Of a stretch of DNA of 64,000 nucleotides, positions 38,424 through 46,264 are shown one piece after another. Each line of letters starts with the position of its first letter. Positions within the stretch are counted from its first letter, which is position 1. Source of the DNA: Methanobacterium_C sp963845285 (GTDB taxonomy: Archaea > Methanobacteriota > Methanobacteria > Methanobacteriales > Methanobacteriaceae); assembly GCA_963845285.1 (NCBI GenBank), contig CAWJRO010000021.1:1-64000 (forward strand). The letters run 5' to 3'. The position numbers and the translations under genes were made by a program. The notes under the pieces are model-generated. The model saw nothing but the letters and a program-made list of their open reading frames with translations. It was not told the origin of the DNA and made no database searches.

Positions 38424-38555
38424 ATGAGATTAAATGGAAATTCTTTTGCTGAAAAAAAACTGAAAAAATGTTTTAAAAGATTTAATGGCTTTTTTAAGAT
38501 AACTGAAATTAAAAATGGGCACACGATTTTAAGGTCTGCTTTTTACAGTTCATAG
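38424..38555 (+). CDS. Possible leader ORF in frame with the MFS gene
   Basis: A 43-codon ORF from ATG 38424 with GAGGGTG about 11 nt upstream ends at TAG 38553. The same frame then remains open into the MFS transporter, whose first visible ATG is at 38625. The peptide is basic (EKKLKKCFKRF) and not recognised. It may be a leader peptide, or the true beginning of a fused gene cut by the TAG. Confidence 0.35.
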   Translation: MRLNGNSFAEKKLKKCFKRFNGFFKITEIKNGHTILRSAFYSS

Positions 38556-38624
38556 GATCCTGATAAGACGGAAAATGAATACAGTAAAAAATGGCAGATC
38601 TTACTGGCAGTTTCACTTGGATCA

Positions 38625-40031
38625 ATGATGGTTCCATTGAATGCCAGTATTGTAAATGTTTCCCTTCCAACGATATCAACCTTTTTTAATATTGGTATCG
38701 GTACTGCAGAGTGGGTTTTAACAGTATACTTCATTACCTTTTTAGGATTAGTGTTATTTTTTGCACGATTTGGAGATTTCTATGGTCATGAACGCTTATT
38801 TCTCATGGGTCTGGTTGGATTTGTGATTTCATCTCTCATGTGCAGTTTAGCCCCCTCAATCTTGGCTTTAATCATATTCAGAGGATTACAAGGAGTTACA
38901 GCAGCCATGGTACTGTCTGTATCCATGGTAATCATCGAAAGATCTTTTCCAATACGATATTTTGGTAAAGCATTTGGTTTTTACTCTGTAGCTATTGCAG
39001 CAGGTCTTGCATTTGGTCCTGTAATAGGTGGAATTATGGATGGTCTGATAGGTTGGAGAGCAATATTTCTTGTGAACATTCCAATAGGAATCATTGATCT
39101 TTTTATTTGCTACTTTACATTAAGACCTGGAAAACGAATCGAAGTTAAATGGGACATACCTGGAACTTTAGTAGAGTTTGTTGCATTGTTCTTAACGATC
39201 TATACATTAAGCCTTGTAAGTGATGCTAATTATGGTCAGGCTGTTGTAACAGCAATTTTGGCAGTGATTTCCGTCGTAATATTTGCCTACATTGAATTAC
39301 ATGCTGATAAACCTCTGCTTAACCTAAAATTATTTAAAAACAAGATATTTTCAGCATTCAATGTCACGTTACATTTCAATTATATCTGTGTGTATGGAAT
39401 ACTGTTTGCAATGCCTTATTTCTTGCAAAAAGTTTTGTACCTGGACCCCCTCACAACAGGATTAGTTTTAACAGCTTCACCGTTAATGATGATGGTCATG
39501 GCCCCATTAAGTGGTGCAGTATCAGATAAATTTGGTTCAGTGCCCCCTATAATCGTTAGCTCGGTGATATGTTCTATTTCAATGCTTTCATTGACGCAGT
39601 TAACCCCTGCGTCCACACCAGAGGATGTTTTTTTACGTTTAGCAGTGTTTGGTGTTGGTACAGCACTTTTCCAGGCACCTGTAAATAAAATTTTGATGTC
39701 TGTGTTCCCTTCTGGAACTGCTGGAACTGCTTCTGGGGTTATAGCCACTGTAAGAGATATGGGAATGGTTTTTGCAGTGTGTTATGCGGGCCTTCTAATT
39801 ACATCAGCCATACCATCAGACCTTTTACTGCAGAGCCAGCTCTTTGCAGGTGCGGCCCAGCAACTAACTATGGGTATACATCGTGTTGTAATTTTTGGGG
39901 CAATTTTAAGTGCTTCAATAGCTGTAATAGCACTTGTAGGTATTAAAAACAAGAAAAAATCCGTTTTGGAGTATGAACATAAGGCAATAAATAGGACATT
40001 AATATTTAAAAAGAGACTTGAGGGTAAATGA
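38625..40031 (+). CDS. MFS drug:H+ antiporter, DHA2 (EmrB/QacA) family; start disturbed
   Basis: At least 468 residues with about 14 hydrophobic segments, as in the DHA2 group. TM1 reads LLAVSLGSMMVPLNASIVNVSLPTIS, motif A is FARFGDFYGHERLF, and motif C GLAFGPVIGGIMDGLIGWRAIFLVNIPIG is clear. ATG 38625 falls inside TM1. The conserved-looking segment YSKKWQILLAVSLGS lies upstream in the same frame without an ATG, GTG or TTG back to a TAG at 38553. The true start is therefore a rare codon, or has been lost by a small mutation near ATG 38575, which is one frame off. Confidence 0.85.
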   Translation: MMVPLNASIVNVSLPTISTFFNIGIGTAEWVLTVYFITFLGLVLFFARFGDFYGHERLFLMGLVGFVISSLMCSLAPSILALIIFRGLQGVTAAMVLSVSMVIIERSFPIRYFGKAFGFYSVAIAAGLAFGPVIGGIMDGLIGWRAIFLVNIPIGIIDLFICYFTLRPGKRIEVKWDIPGTLVEFVALFLTIYTLSLVSDANYGQAVVTAILAVISVVIFAYIELHADKPLLNLKLFKNKIFSAFNVTLHFNYICVYGILFAMPYFLQKVLYLDPLTTGLVLTASPLMMMVMAPLSGAVSDKFGSVPPIIVSSVICSISMLSLTQLTPASTPEDVFLRLAVFGVGTALFQAPVNKILMSVFPSGTAGTASGVIATVRDMGMVFAVCYAGLLITSAIPSDLLLQSQLFAGAAQQLTMGIHRVVIFGAILSASIAVIALVGIKNKKKSVLEYEHKAINRTLIFKKRLEGK

Positions 40032-40201
40032 AGATTTAGTCCCAGTTCTTTCATTTATTCCCAAATTTCTTTAATTTAAAGAATTGAGCTTTTGACAGAT
40101 GATGAGTCTGAAAAATTATATAATATATTTATATAATGTTCTTCAAGTTTCATTAATTGTTTCAATTTATTTGCTTGTCAGTTTATTCTATGGACACATC
40201 A

Positions 40202-40534
40202 TTACTCATTTGATTTGACTTCGTTTTCTGTTTCTGATTTAAGCTTATTTAATTCTGTTTTAGCTTTCTTTAATTCTGTTTTATAATTGTTTAATTCCAC
40301 TTTTGCATGTTTCAAGTCTTTTTTGAGTAATAAATTCTTTATCCATAGATAAATCGACAAAACAATAAATAAACTTATTATTAGAAATAAAACTCCTGTA
40401 ATAATGCTTGCAGCCATTGCTTGCCATATGATAACGAAACCATAGATTAAATAAAGAACAGTGCCCAGCACTCCAATAACTAGGACCATTATTACTACAA
40501 TTTTCAAATTTTTTAATAATTGATCTTTATCCAT
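40202..40534 (-). CDS. Small membrane protein with C-terminal coiled coil
   Basis: A 110-residue protein with two transmembrane helices at about residues 10-32 and 38-65 and a charged coiled coil from about 70 on (LKHAKVELNNYKTELKKAKTELNKLKSE, with near-identical seven- and eight-residue repeats). The coil should lie in the cytoplasm. Function unknown. Confidence 0.7.
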   Translation of the reverse strand: MDKDQLLKNLKIVVIMVLVIGVLGTVLYLIYGFVIIWQAMAASIITGVLFLIISLFIVLSIYLWIKNLLLKKDLKHAKVELNNYKTELKKAKTELNKLKSETENEVKSNE

Positions 40535-40718
40535 AAAAATTCACCATTTATAATTTCTTTTTTAATTCCATAAAAATAATGGTTTTTAAGAAAGAACTTG
40601 ATAAAAACCATTGAATATTACCCTACTTATTAAGAATAATATATTTATATTTGGATACCCTGTTCATGTGTTTGGATTACATTGGATTTTAATTTTATTA
40701 ATTTTACGGGTGATATTA

Positions 40719-42032
40719 TTGTACGATGTTGTGGTGGTGGGGTCTGGAATCAGTGGTTTATTGGCGGCTTTAGCACTCTCAAATGAAGGTAAATCTGTAT
40801 TGATTCTGGAAAAATCGGGTTATATTGGCGGTGTCTGCCATTCCTATGAAGTTGAGGGCTACCGTCTGGATACAGGCCCACATGCCATAACTAGACTTGA
40901 AAACGGGCCTTTTAATGGATTAATGAATAAATATTTTGATGTTGTTCCTCAATTTGTCCCATTTGGGAAGTACTATGTTAGGATAGGCAGTGAAGTAAAG
41001 CCATTTCCATGGAATGTTAATGCATGGCTAAAATTTGGCTTAATCCCTAAAACTGATAGGATTCTTCTGATGAAATCATTATTTAACACCTTTTACATGA
41101 TAAATATGGGTAATAATCTATCAAACACTCCCTTATCTGAACTTTTACCCTCAAATATTTCAATTACAGGCAAAAGGTTTATGAATTGGCTTTGTTATTT
41201 CACAGTTGGTACTTCCATAGAGAACACATCCCTTTCACGATTTATAGATAACAAAACTAACAAAAGAGATTCAGTGGGTTACGTTGGCAAATTATACGAC
41301 CTTTTCATATCAGAGGGCTACAGATCAAGGATATCCTAAAGGTGGTCTTCAATCCATAATTCGTTCTATTGTGGCATCGTTTCCCAATAAAAAAGTTGAA
41401 ATCAGGGTTAATGAAGAAGTAACAAAGATAGAATGTGATGAAAGAGTTGGAAGGGTAGTTACTAAAGAAAACGTTTATGCATGTGATTCAGTGATTTATT
41501 TGGGATTTGCCTCAGATCTACCCAATTTAGTTGACAATTTACCTGCAGATTATGCTGAAAATTTACTTTCAATTGAGAAGATCAATTCTTTAACCATATG
41601 GATGGGGCTGACCAAAAAGATATTTAAAAATTACGGTTCGCAGATGTGGATAAATTCAGATCCATTTGTATGGGTTGTTCCAACCTCAAACTACGATCCT
41701 GCATTGGCACCGCAGGGAAATCAGCTTGTAGGGTTTGCATTTATTTTACCTGAGAGATATAATGTATCAAAGATGAGGAAAAAGGCATTTAACTCCCTAG
41801 TTGATATTCAACCAGAGATATTGAAAGGCATATAGATATGATACATTATCAGGACTTAATTCCAGAAAAGGCATCTTGGAGTATTAATTCAGGTTTTTGG
41901 AATGTTAAAACCCCGATAAAAAACCTGTACTGTGTCGGAACTGACACAGAAAAGAGAAGTGCGGGTGTTAGCAGAGCTGCTTACTCTGTTTTAAGATGTT
42001 TAAACCTTATGAAACATGATGGAAACTTATGA
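40719..42032 (+). pseudogene. FAD-dependent oxidoreductase (phytoene desaturase-like), two frameshifts
   Basis: Three reading frames make one amine-oxidase/phytoene-desaturase-like protein of about 435 residues. The N-terminal part begins at TTG 40719 after GGGTGAT and carries the FAD dinucleotide fold (DVVVVGSGISGLLAALALSNEGKSVLILEKSGYIGG). A shift at about 41315-41325 passes to TDQGYPKGGLQSII. A second shift at about 41821-41824 returns to the first frame at ERHIDMIHYQ and reaches the C-terminal motif YCVGTDTEKRSAGVSRAAYSV. Each shift costs one or two bases. Probably inactivated, unless the sequence is in error. Confidence 0.8.
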
Positions 42033-42184
42033 TTTCTCGCTTCCAGTATTTATCATTAATAATTTAGATTTTTATGCAGTTTCATCACAGCCCCTAAATT
42101 AAAGTTACGTTGATAATTTATTCCATGATGATAAAATTGGAATTATTAATAAAAAAAATTTAAAAAAAGAGATTTATCTTGATT

Positions 42185-42610
42185 TTAGGGGGTTGTTTTT
42201 ATAAGGAGCACTGTACATGGAGCAGAATGAACTACCTTTTCTGTGACGCTTCCAAGGAGATGTTTGTCAATTTTGCTTTTACCTGAACCCATTATGAGCA
42301 TGTTTACTTTTTCATTTTCTGCCACTTTTATTATTTCATCTGCAGGGTCCCCTTCCACCAAAACCTTCTTGAATTTTATGTTAGGTTTTTGAAGTTCTTT
42401 CTCTAATTTAAACAGTACTTCATTACCTCTTGTTCTCAATTCTTTGACCATCATTTCCTTTACTTTGGTGGGTGTTAAAAATGGTGTGGAAGTTTCAACC
42501 ACATACACACCAATGATTTCTACTTCACGATCCCCGAAAAGTTCCAGGGTATGTGCCACAAGTTCATCCACGTATTTACCCATACTTGCAATTAAAACTT
42601 TTTCATACAT
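42185..42610 (-). CDS. Universal stress protein (UspA) family
   Basis: A 141-residue single-domain Usp. The ATP-binding loop MGSGKSKIDKHLLGSVTEKVV has the GxxG-9x-GS pattern, so it probably binds nucleotide. The N-terminus (YEKVLIASMGKYVDELVAHTLEL) fits the fold. It starts just 4 bp after the stop of the Ca2+/Na+ exchanger gene upstream, so both belong to one operon. Confidence 0.92.
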   Translation of the reverse strand: MYEKVLIASMGKYVDELVAHTLELFGDREVEIIGVYVVETSTPFLTPTKVKEMMVKELRTRGNEVLFKLEKELQKPNIKFKKVLVEGDPADEIIKVAENEKVNMLIMGSGKSKIDKHLLGSVTEKVVHSAPCTVLLIKTTP

Positions 42611-42614
42611 CTTA

Positions 42615-43649
42615 TCACACCGAAATATAGATTCTTATAGTTATGTAAGCAATATAAACCAACATTAGAACTAAACCAGCCCATTGAGTTAGTTTTTTCT
42701 TTCTTGAAGCCATGATTAACAGTAATGATGTTACAAAAATCATCACGGGAGCATCAAAGGTTACAGAAAGTTTTTCTATTGGAATTGCCATGAAGAGTGA
42801 TGGAACACCTATACCTATGAGTATGTTGAAAATGTTACTTCCAAGTATCGTTCCCATTGAAAGACTGTGAAGTCTTTTCATGGCAGAGCTTAGTGTTACC
42901 ACAAGTTCTGGGGCGCTGGTTCCAATTGCCAGGGCAAAAAGTCCTATTATCATCTGAGGTATGTTCATGATCTCTGCAATTCCAACTCCACTCCAGATCA
43001 TGATTTTACAGCCAATTACCAGACCCGCAATTCCAACAAGTCCCATAATATAATTTCTTTTCAGATTGTGCTTTTTCGATTTAGTTTCATCTTTGATCTC
43101 ATTTTTATCTCTGTTTTCAACTTCATCTTCTATTTCGATGTTTTCATTCTCAGCATTTTTTGCATTATCTCTTTGTTCTAGACTGTGTTCTTTTTGTTTT
43201 TTTATTAAAAACCAAAGGTAGACACAGTAAGCCGCTATCATAATGATCCCGACTGCTGCATTGAGTTTAGTCATAAAGATCATGAAGAACATGAGGATAA
43301 GAGCAGTTATAAGGGTCATAAGGCCGTCCCTTCTAAGTTCCTCTTTGTTTGTTTCTATAACTCCTGCAACAAATGCAGAAATACCCAAAATACCAGCTAT
43401 GTTCCAGATGTTGGATCCTATAACACAACCAACCCCAATATCGGGATTACCGCTTAAAATAGCTATAATGGCAGAGCCAAACTCGGGAAGAGAGGTTCCA
43501 ACGGCTGAAGCAGTGACTCCCAAAATAATTTGGGATATTCCCTTAGCTTCTCCTATTTCCACTAAATTGTCTACAAATATGTCTGCTGTTTTTATTACTA
43601 AAAACAGTGAGGCAATTAATGCAAGAACATACACGATCACCATATTCAT
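42615..43649 (-). CDS. Calcium/sodium antiporter (CaCA family, YrbG-like)
   Basis: A 344-residue exchanger with two homologous halves of about five helices. The alpha repeats are present: GVTASAVGTSLPEFGSAIIA and GLFALAIGTSAPELVVTLSSA, each with the ion-binding Glu. A highly charged loop (about residues 165-200) separates the halves. ATG 43649 lies 5 nt after GGTGA; the GTG at 43658 is within that site. It leads an operon with the UspA gene. A TATA-centred motif shared with another gene lies upstream. Confidence 0.92.
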   Translation of the reverse strand: MNMVIVYVLALIASLFLVIKTADIFVDNLVEIGEAKGISQIILGVTASAVGTSLPEFGSAIIAILSGNPDIGVGCVIGSNIWNIAGILGISAFVAGVIETNKEELRRDGLMTLITALILMFFMIFMTKLNAAVGIIMIAAYCVYLWFLIKKQKEHSLEQRDNAKNAENENIEIEDEVENRDKNEIKDETKSKKHNLKRNYIMGLVGIAGLVIGCKIMIWSGVGIAEIMNIPQMIIGLFALAIGTSAPELVVTLSSAMKRLHSLSMGTILGSNIFNILIGIGVPSLFMAIPIEKLSVTFDAPVMIFVTSLLLIMASRKKKLTQWAGLVLMLVYIAYITIRIYISV

Positions 43650-43772
43650 AAATTTCACCAGATTCTAAAAAGTTATATAAAATATTTATAGGCCACTTAC
43701 TTGAGTTTGTCAAGATAAGTTGAGGTTTATCAATTAGCTTAGGTAATGGATTGATACGATAACCCATCCTCA

Positions 43773-43802
43773 ATTATAACCATCATAATTTTATATAAAA
43801 AA
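43773..43802 (-). promoter_or_regulatory. Promoter motif of the Ca2+/Na+ exchanger operon
   Basis: On the minus strand TTTTTTATATAAA, one base, then TTATGATGGTTA. The same arrangement with 28 of 30 identical bases is found at 44455-44484 upstream of the zinc-ribbon membrane protein. The first part is a TATA box; the second may be a shared operator or initiator. Confidence 0.55.
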
Positions 43803-43874
43803 AAGTAGAATAGTATTACTCACAGTACTTCCAAAAAAATAGTTTACTACTCCAAAATCTCCAAAAAATATAAT

Positions 43875-44327
43875 TTATTTGTAGTAAACTCCAAAAATAA
43901 CAGTGCTCAACAGTAAAATGCCAATTATGATCAATGCAGGATATAATTTAATTACAGGATCGTTGCCACGTTCTAACAAATTTCTCATAAACGGCAGATT
44001 GTACTGGGCCCAGAAACAAAAACCAATCCAAATGCTGTTTAATCTCAATCTTTTCTTTTCTTTCTGGATAGCTCTGTATTCAGCGTTGAATTCTTCTTTT
44101 GGATTGCTACTTAAAAATCCAGATCCAAGTTTATAAACTTGGGAAATCTTTAAAACATCCTTATAGTTTTTTCTGTATTTATGTGCGGCTTTACGCCAGC
44201 TTTCACGTTTAGCTTCCTTACTGCAGTTTTTAACATCTGGAGAACAGTACTTTTGATTTGGTGATTTGACTTCAAAGGGTTCACCACACCATTTACAGTA
44301 CTTGATTGCAGTAAAATTTTTACTCAT
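43875..44327 (-). CDS. Zinc-ribbon protein with C-terminal membrane anchor
   Basis: A 150-residue protein. The N-terminus holds a zinc ribbon (KYCKWCGEPFEVKSPNQKYCSPDVKNCSKE), the centre is basic and helical, and the last 25 residues form a transmembrane helix (YPALIIIGILLLSTVIFGVYY). It is therefore probably a cytoplasmic, membrane-tethered nucleic-acid- or metal-binding protein. ATG 44327 follows AAGGTG at 6 nt. Its promoter resembles that of the exchanger gene. Confidence 0.75.
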   Translation of the reverse strand: MSKNFTAIKYCKWCGEPFEVKSPNQKYCSPDVKNCSKEAKRESWRKAAHKYRKNYKDVLKISQVYKLGSGFLSSNPKEEFNAEYRAIQKEKKRLRLNSIWIGFCFWAQYNLPFMRNLLERGNDPVIKLYPALIIIGILLLSTVIFGVYYK

Positions 44328-44454
44328 TTTTAGCACCTTAATTCAAAGTTTTGTTTTCTTAAAGTTTTTAGAAAGAATATTTTATGAATTTGATTTATAA
44401 AAAGGAATTGGTAAATACAGACCGAAAATCCATAATTAATTTTATAAGTGATTT

Positions 44455-44484
44455 ATTTTAACCATCATAAGTTTATATAAAAAA
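44455..44484 (-). promoter_or_regulatory. Promoter motif of the zinc-ribbon membrane protein
   Basis: Second copy of the TATATAAA plus TTATGATGGTTA arrangement described at 43773. It lies about 130 bp before the start codon at 44327, giving a leader of about 100 nt. Confidence 0.55.
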
Positions 44485-44549
44485 TACTTTAAAGTTATTA
44501 CTAAATAGTGTATTCAAAATATTCAAAAAGTTAGTTTCAAAAATTTTGA

Positions 44550-44762
44550 CTAAAAATACCAAAAATAGAATTGTATCCTGAAAAAAGGGATAATAATTAT
44601 TAATATAATATGTATATTTGTGGTTATGGGGCTTAAAACAACTTTTATTCCCTTTTTATAACTATACTTCATTGTTTGGTTGATAACCAGTACTAAAAGA
44701 AGTCCAAGTGATAAACCCGAAGAAAGTCCAAGTGTAATTCATGCAATCAATAAACCAATCAT
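44550..44762 (-). pseudogene. LysE-type translocator remnant
   Basis: A 71-codon minus-strand frame from ATG 44762 reads like the N-terminus of an archaeal LysE/RhtB-family exporter (ITLGLSSGLSLGLLLVLVIN, then KYSYKKGIKVVLSPI) but has an in-frame TGA at codon 8 and ends at TAG 44550, whereas the family is about 200 residues. It is a truncated, decayed gene. Confidence 0.55.
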
Positions 44763-44862
44763 AGCTTAATTCACCATTTATCATTCTAATTTAAAGATTT
44801 TTATTCAATAAATCTCTTTAATTTCTTATTTAAAGTTTAAATTATAAGTTTCAATTATTTAA

Positions 44863-44967
44863 AGGCTGTTTCATAATTACTTTTGACAAATATAATTTTG
44901 CTTATTTTTGAATTTAAAGCTTTATTCATCCTTATTTTTCTGCAAATTCTGAACTATGAGACAGCCT
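44863..44967. repeat. MITE-like palindromic repeat, copy 2
   Basis: A 105-bp element from AGGCTGTTTCATAATTA to CTATGAGACAGCCT. The interior (TTTTGAATTTAAAGCTTT) is shared with the copies at 8573 and 45090. No clear target duplication. Confidence 0.75.
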
Positions 44968-45089
44968 AATTTAAGATTAAAAAATAGATTTGTCATATTT
45001 GCAGGACCTTAAAAATATTATTAAAAATCGAGTTGTTGTTGAAAACTAATTTAACTTAGTCCTTTAGAAAATTTAAAAATAAAAATTTA

Positions 45090-45195
45090 GAAGGTGTCTC
45101 ATGATTAATTTTCATATGCAAAATTTTGTTTATTTTTGAATTTAAAGCTTTATTTGTCCTTATTTTTTGCAAATTTTGAACTATGAGACAGCCTC
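45090..45195. repeat. MITE-like palindromic repeat, copy 3
   Basis: A 106-bp element, left end slightly damaged (GAAGGTGTCTCATGATTAA), right end CTATGAGACAGCCTC. ATTTA occurs on both sides (45085-45089, 45196-45200). It lies just downstream of ribB, 120 bp from copy 2 and in the same orientation. Confidence 0.78.
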
Positions 45196-45216
45196 ATTTA
45201 GAAAAAAAAATTTATT

Positions 45217-45864
45217 TTATGTCTGTTCTGTTGATTTACGATAACTAACCAAATCATCTACAGTAACAACAGGCATGCTATGTTTTGTAGCGAATGCCAC
45301 TACTTCAGGCAAGCGTGCCATTGTACCATCTAGATTTGTAAGCTCGCAGAGTACACCGAAGGGTTTTAATCCTGCCATTTTCATCATGTCAACAGCTGAT
45401 TCAGTATGTCCCTGACGTTCTAAAACACCACCGGAACGAGCCCTTAAGGGGAAAACGTGTCCAGGATGGTTAAGATCTTCAGGTTTAGCATTATCTTCAA
45501 TGGCAGCTTTCACTGTGGTAAGTCTATCTGCAGCTGACACACCGGTTGTAACACCTTCTGCAGCTTCAATTGATATGGTAAATGCAGTTTTATATTGGCT
45601 GGTATTGTTTTCAACCATCAGGGGTAGTCCAAGTTCATGCACCTTGTCATTGTCCATGCACAGGCAGACAATACCACTGCATTCCCTGATCAACATGGCC
45701 ATCTGGGATTCGGTGAGGGATTCTGCGGCAAAAATTATGTCCCCCTCATTTTCCCTTTGTTCGTCATCTGTGACCAATACACCACGGCCGCTTTGCAGTG
45801 ATTTCAGGGCGTTCTCCACCCTTTCAAGTGGTTCACCGAATTGGGATAATAGATTTTGATTCAT
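45217..45864 (-). CDS. ribB: 3,4-dihydroxy-2-butanone-4-phosphate synthase
   Basis: A 215-residue RibB that turns ribulose 5-phosphate into the four-carbon unit of riboflavin. The family's acidic loop GVLVTDDEQRENEGDIIFAAE, GIVCLCMD and the core region DLNHPGHVFPLRARSGGVLERQGHTESAVDMMKMAG are all present. AAGGAGG is placed 7 nt before the ATG. An FMN riboswitch in the 260-nt leader indicates feedback control by flavin, unlike the other riboflavin genes in this window. Confidence 0.95.
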   Translation of the reverse strand: MNQNLLSQFGEPLERVENALKSLQSGRGVLVTDDEQRENEGDIIFAAESLTESQMAMLIRECSGIVCLCMDNDKVHELGLPLMVENNTSQYKTAFTISIEAAEGVTTGVSAADRLTTVKAAIEDNAKPEDLNHPGHVFPLRARSGGVLERQGHTESAVDMMKMAGLKPFGVLCELTNLDGTMARLPEVVAFATKHSMPVVTVDDLVSYRKSTEQT

Positions 45865-45975
45865 GGTATATAACCTCCTTTTTTGAGTGACCTACCAGAA
45901 CCAGGGCAAAAAAGACGTAGAGTTGCCTAAAAATTATAAATTCGCATCAATCAAACTTATGAATATTTCAGGCAG

Positions 45976-46123
45976 CCTTATCCTCTTCCATCCGGACTGT
46001 CACCGTCGGCTCTGGGTTTTCACCAGATCAGCTGACCTCCTTCAATTGAAGGAGCGCTCGCGGGCTCCTCAGTATAACCTGAGATACCGCCGGTGGGGAT
46101 TTTCACCCCGCCCTGAGAATAAG
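45976..46123 (-). ncRNA. FMN riboswitch (RFN element) upstream of ribB
   Basis: On the minus strand the RFN consensus is nearly complete: closing stem CTTAT/ATAAG, then CAGGGCGGGGTGAAAATC, CCCACCGGCGGTA, a variable GAGGAGCCCGCGAGC arm, GGTCAGCTGATCTGGTG, CCAGAGCCGACGGTGACAG and TCCGGATGGAAGAGGAT. It lies 111 nt before the ribB ATG. The linker contains GGCAA/TTGCC that could form an expression hairpin. FMN binding should lower ribB expression. The element is far more GC-rich than its surroundings. Confidence 0.97.
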
Positions 46124-46193
46124 TCATTGATACATCACTTTTCATCTTTAAAATAATTATCGTCAAATGATCCACAAATTTTCATCAATAAAT

Positions 46194-46264
46194 TTTTAGG
46201 TGCACCAAAACTTTTATATGTTGTGTGAATAAACAGTTGTTCAAAATAAGTTAGGTGAGCCTAA
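46194..46264 (+). promoter_or_regulatory. Iron-box controlled promoter of dtxR-feoB
   Basis: TTTTAGGTGCACCAAAA (46194-46210) and TTAGGTGAGCCTAA (46251-46264) resemble DtxR/IdeR boxes. They flank a TATA-like CTTTTATATG (46211-46220). The second box includes the AGGTGA ribosome binding site and touches the ATG, so the repressor would block early transcription of its own gene. Confidence 0.75.

Noticed and set aside
38242..38427. 61-codon plus-strand ORF upstream of the MFS gene
   Set aside because: It overlaps the TATA box and both MarR-type operators, has no ribosome binding site and an unlikely composition.
38553..38555. Pyrrolysine reading of the in-frame TAG before the MFS gene
   Set aside because: No pyrrolysine genes are visible and Methanobacteriales are not known to use it; a lost start codon is simpler.
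45887..46156. 89-codon plus-strand ORF
   Set aside because: It lies over the FMN riboswitch on the opposite strand and owes its openness to the GC-rich RNA; the translation resembles no protein.
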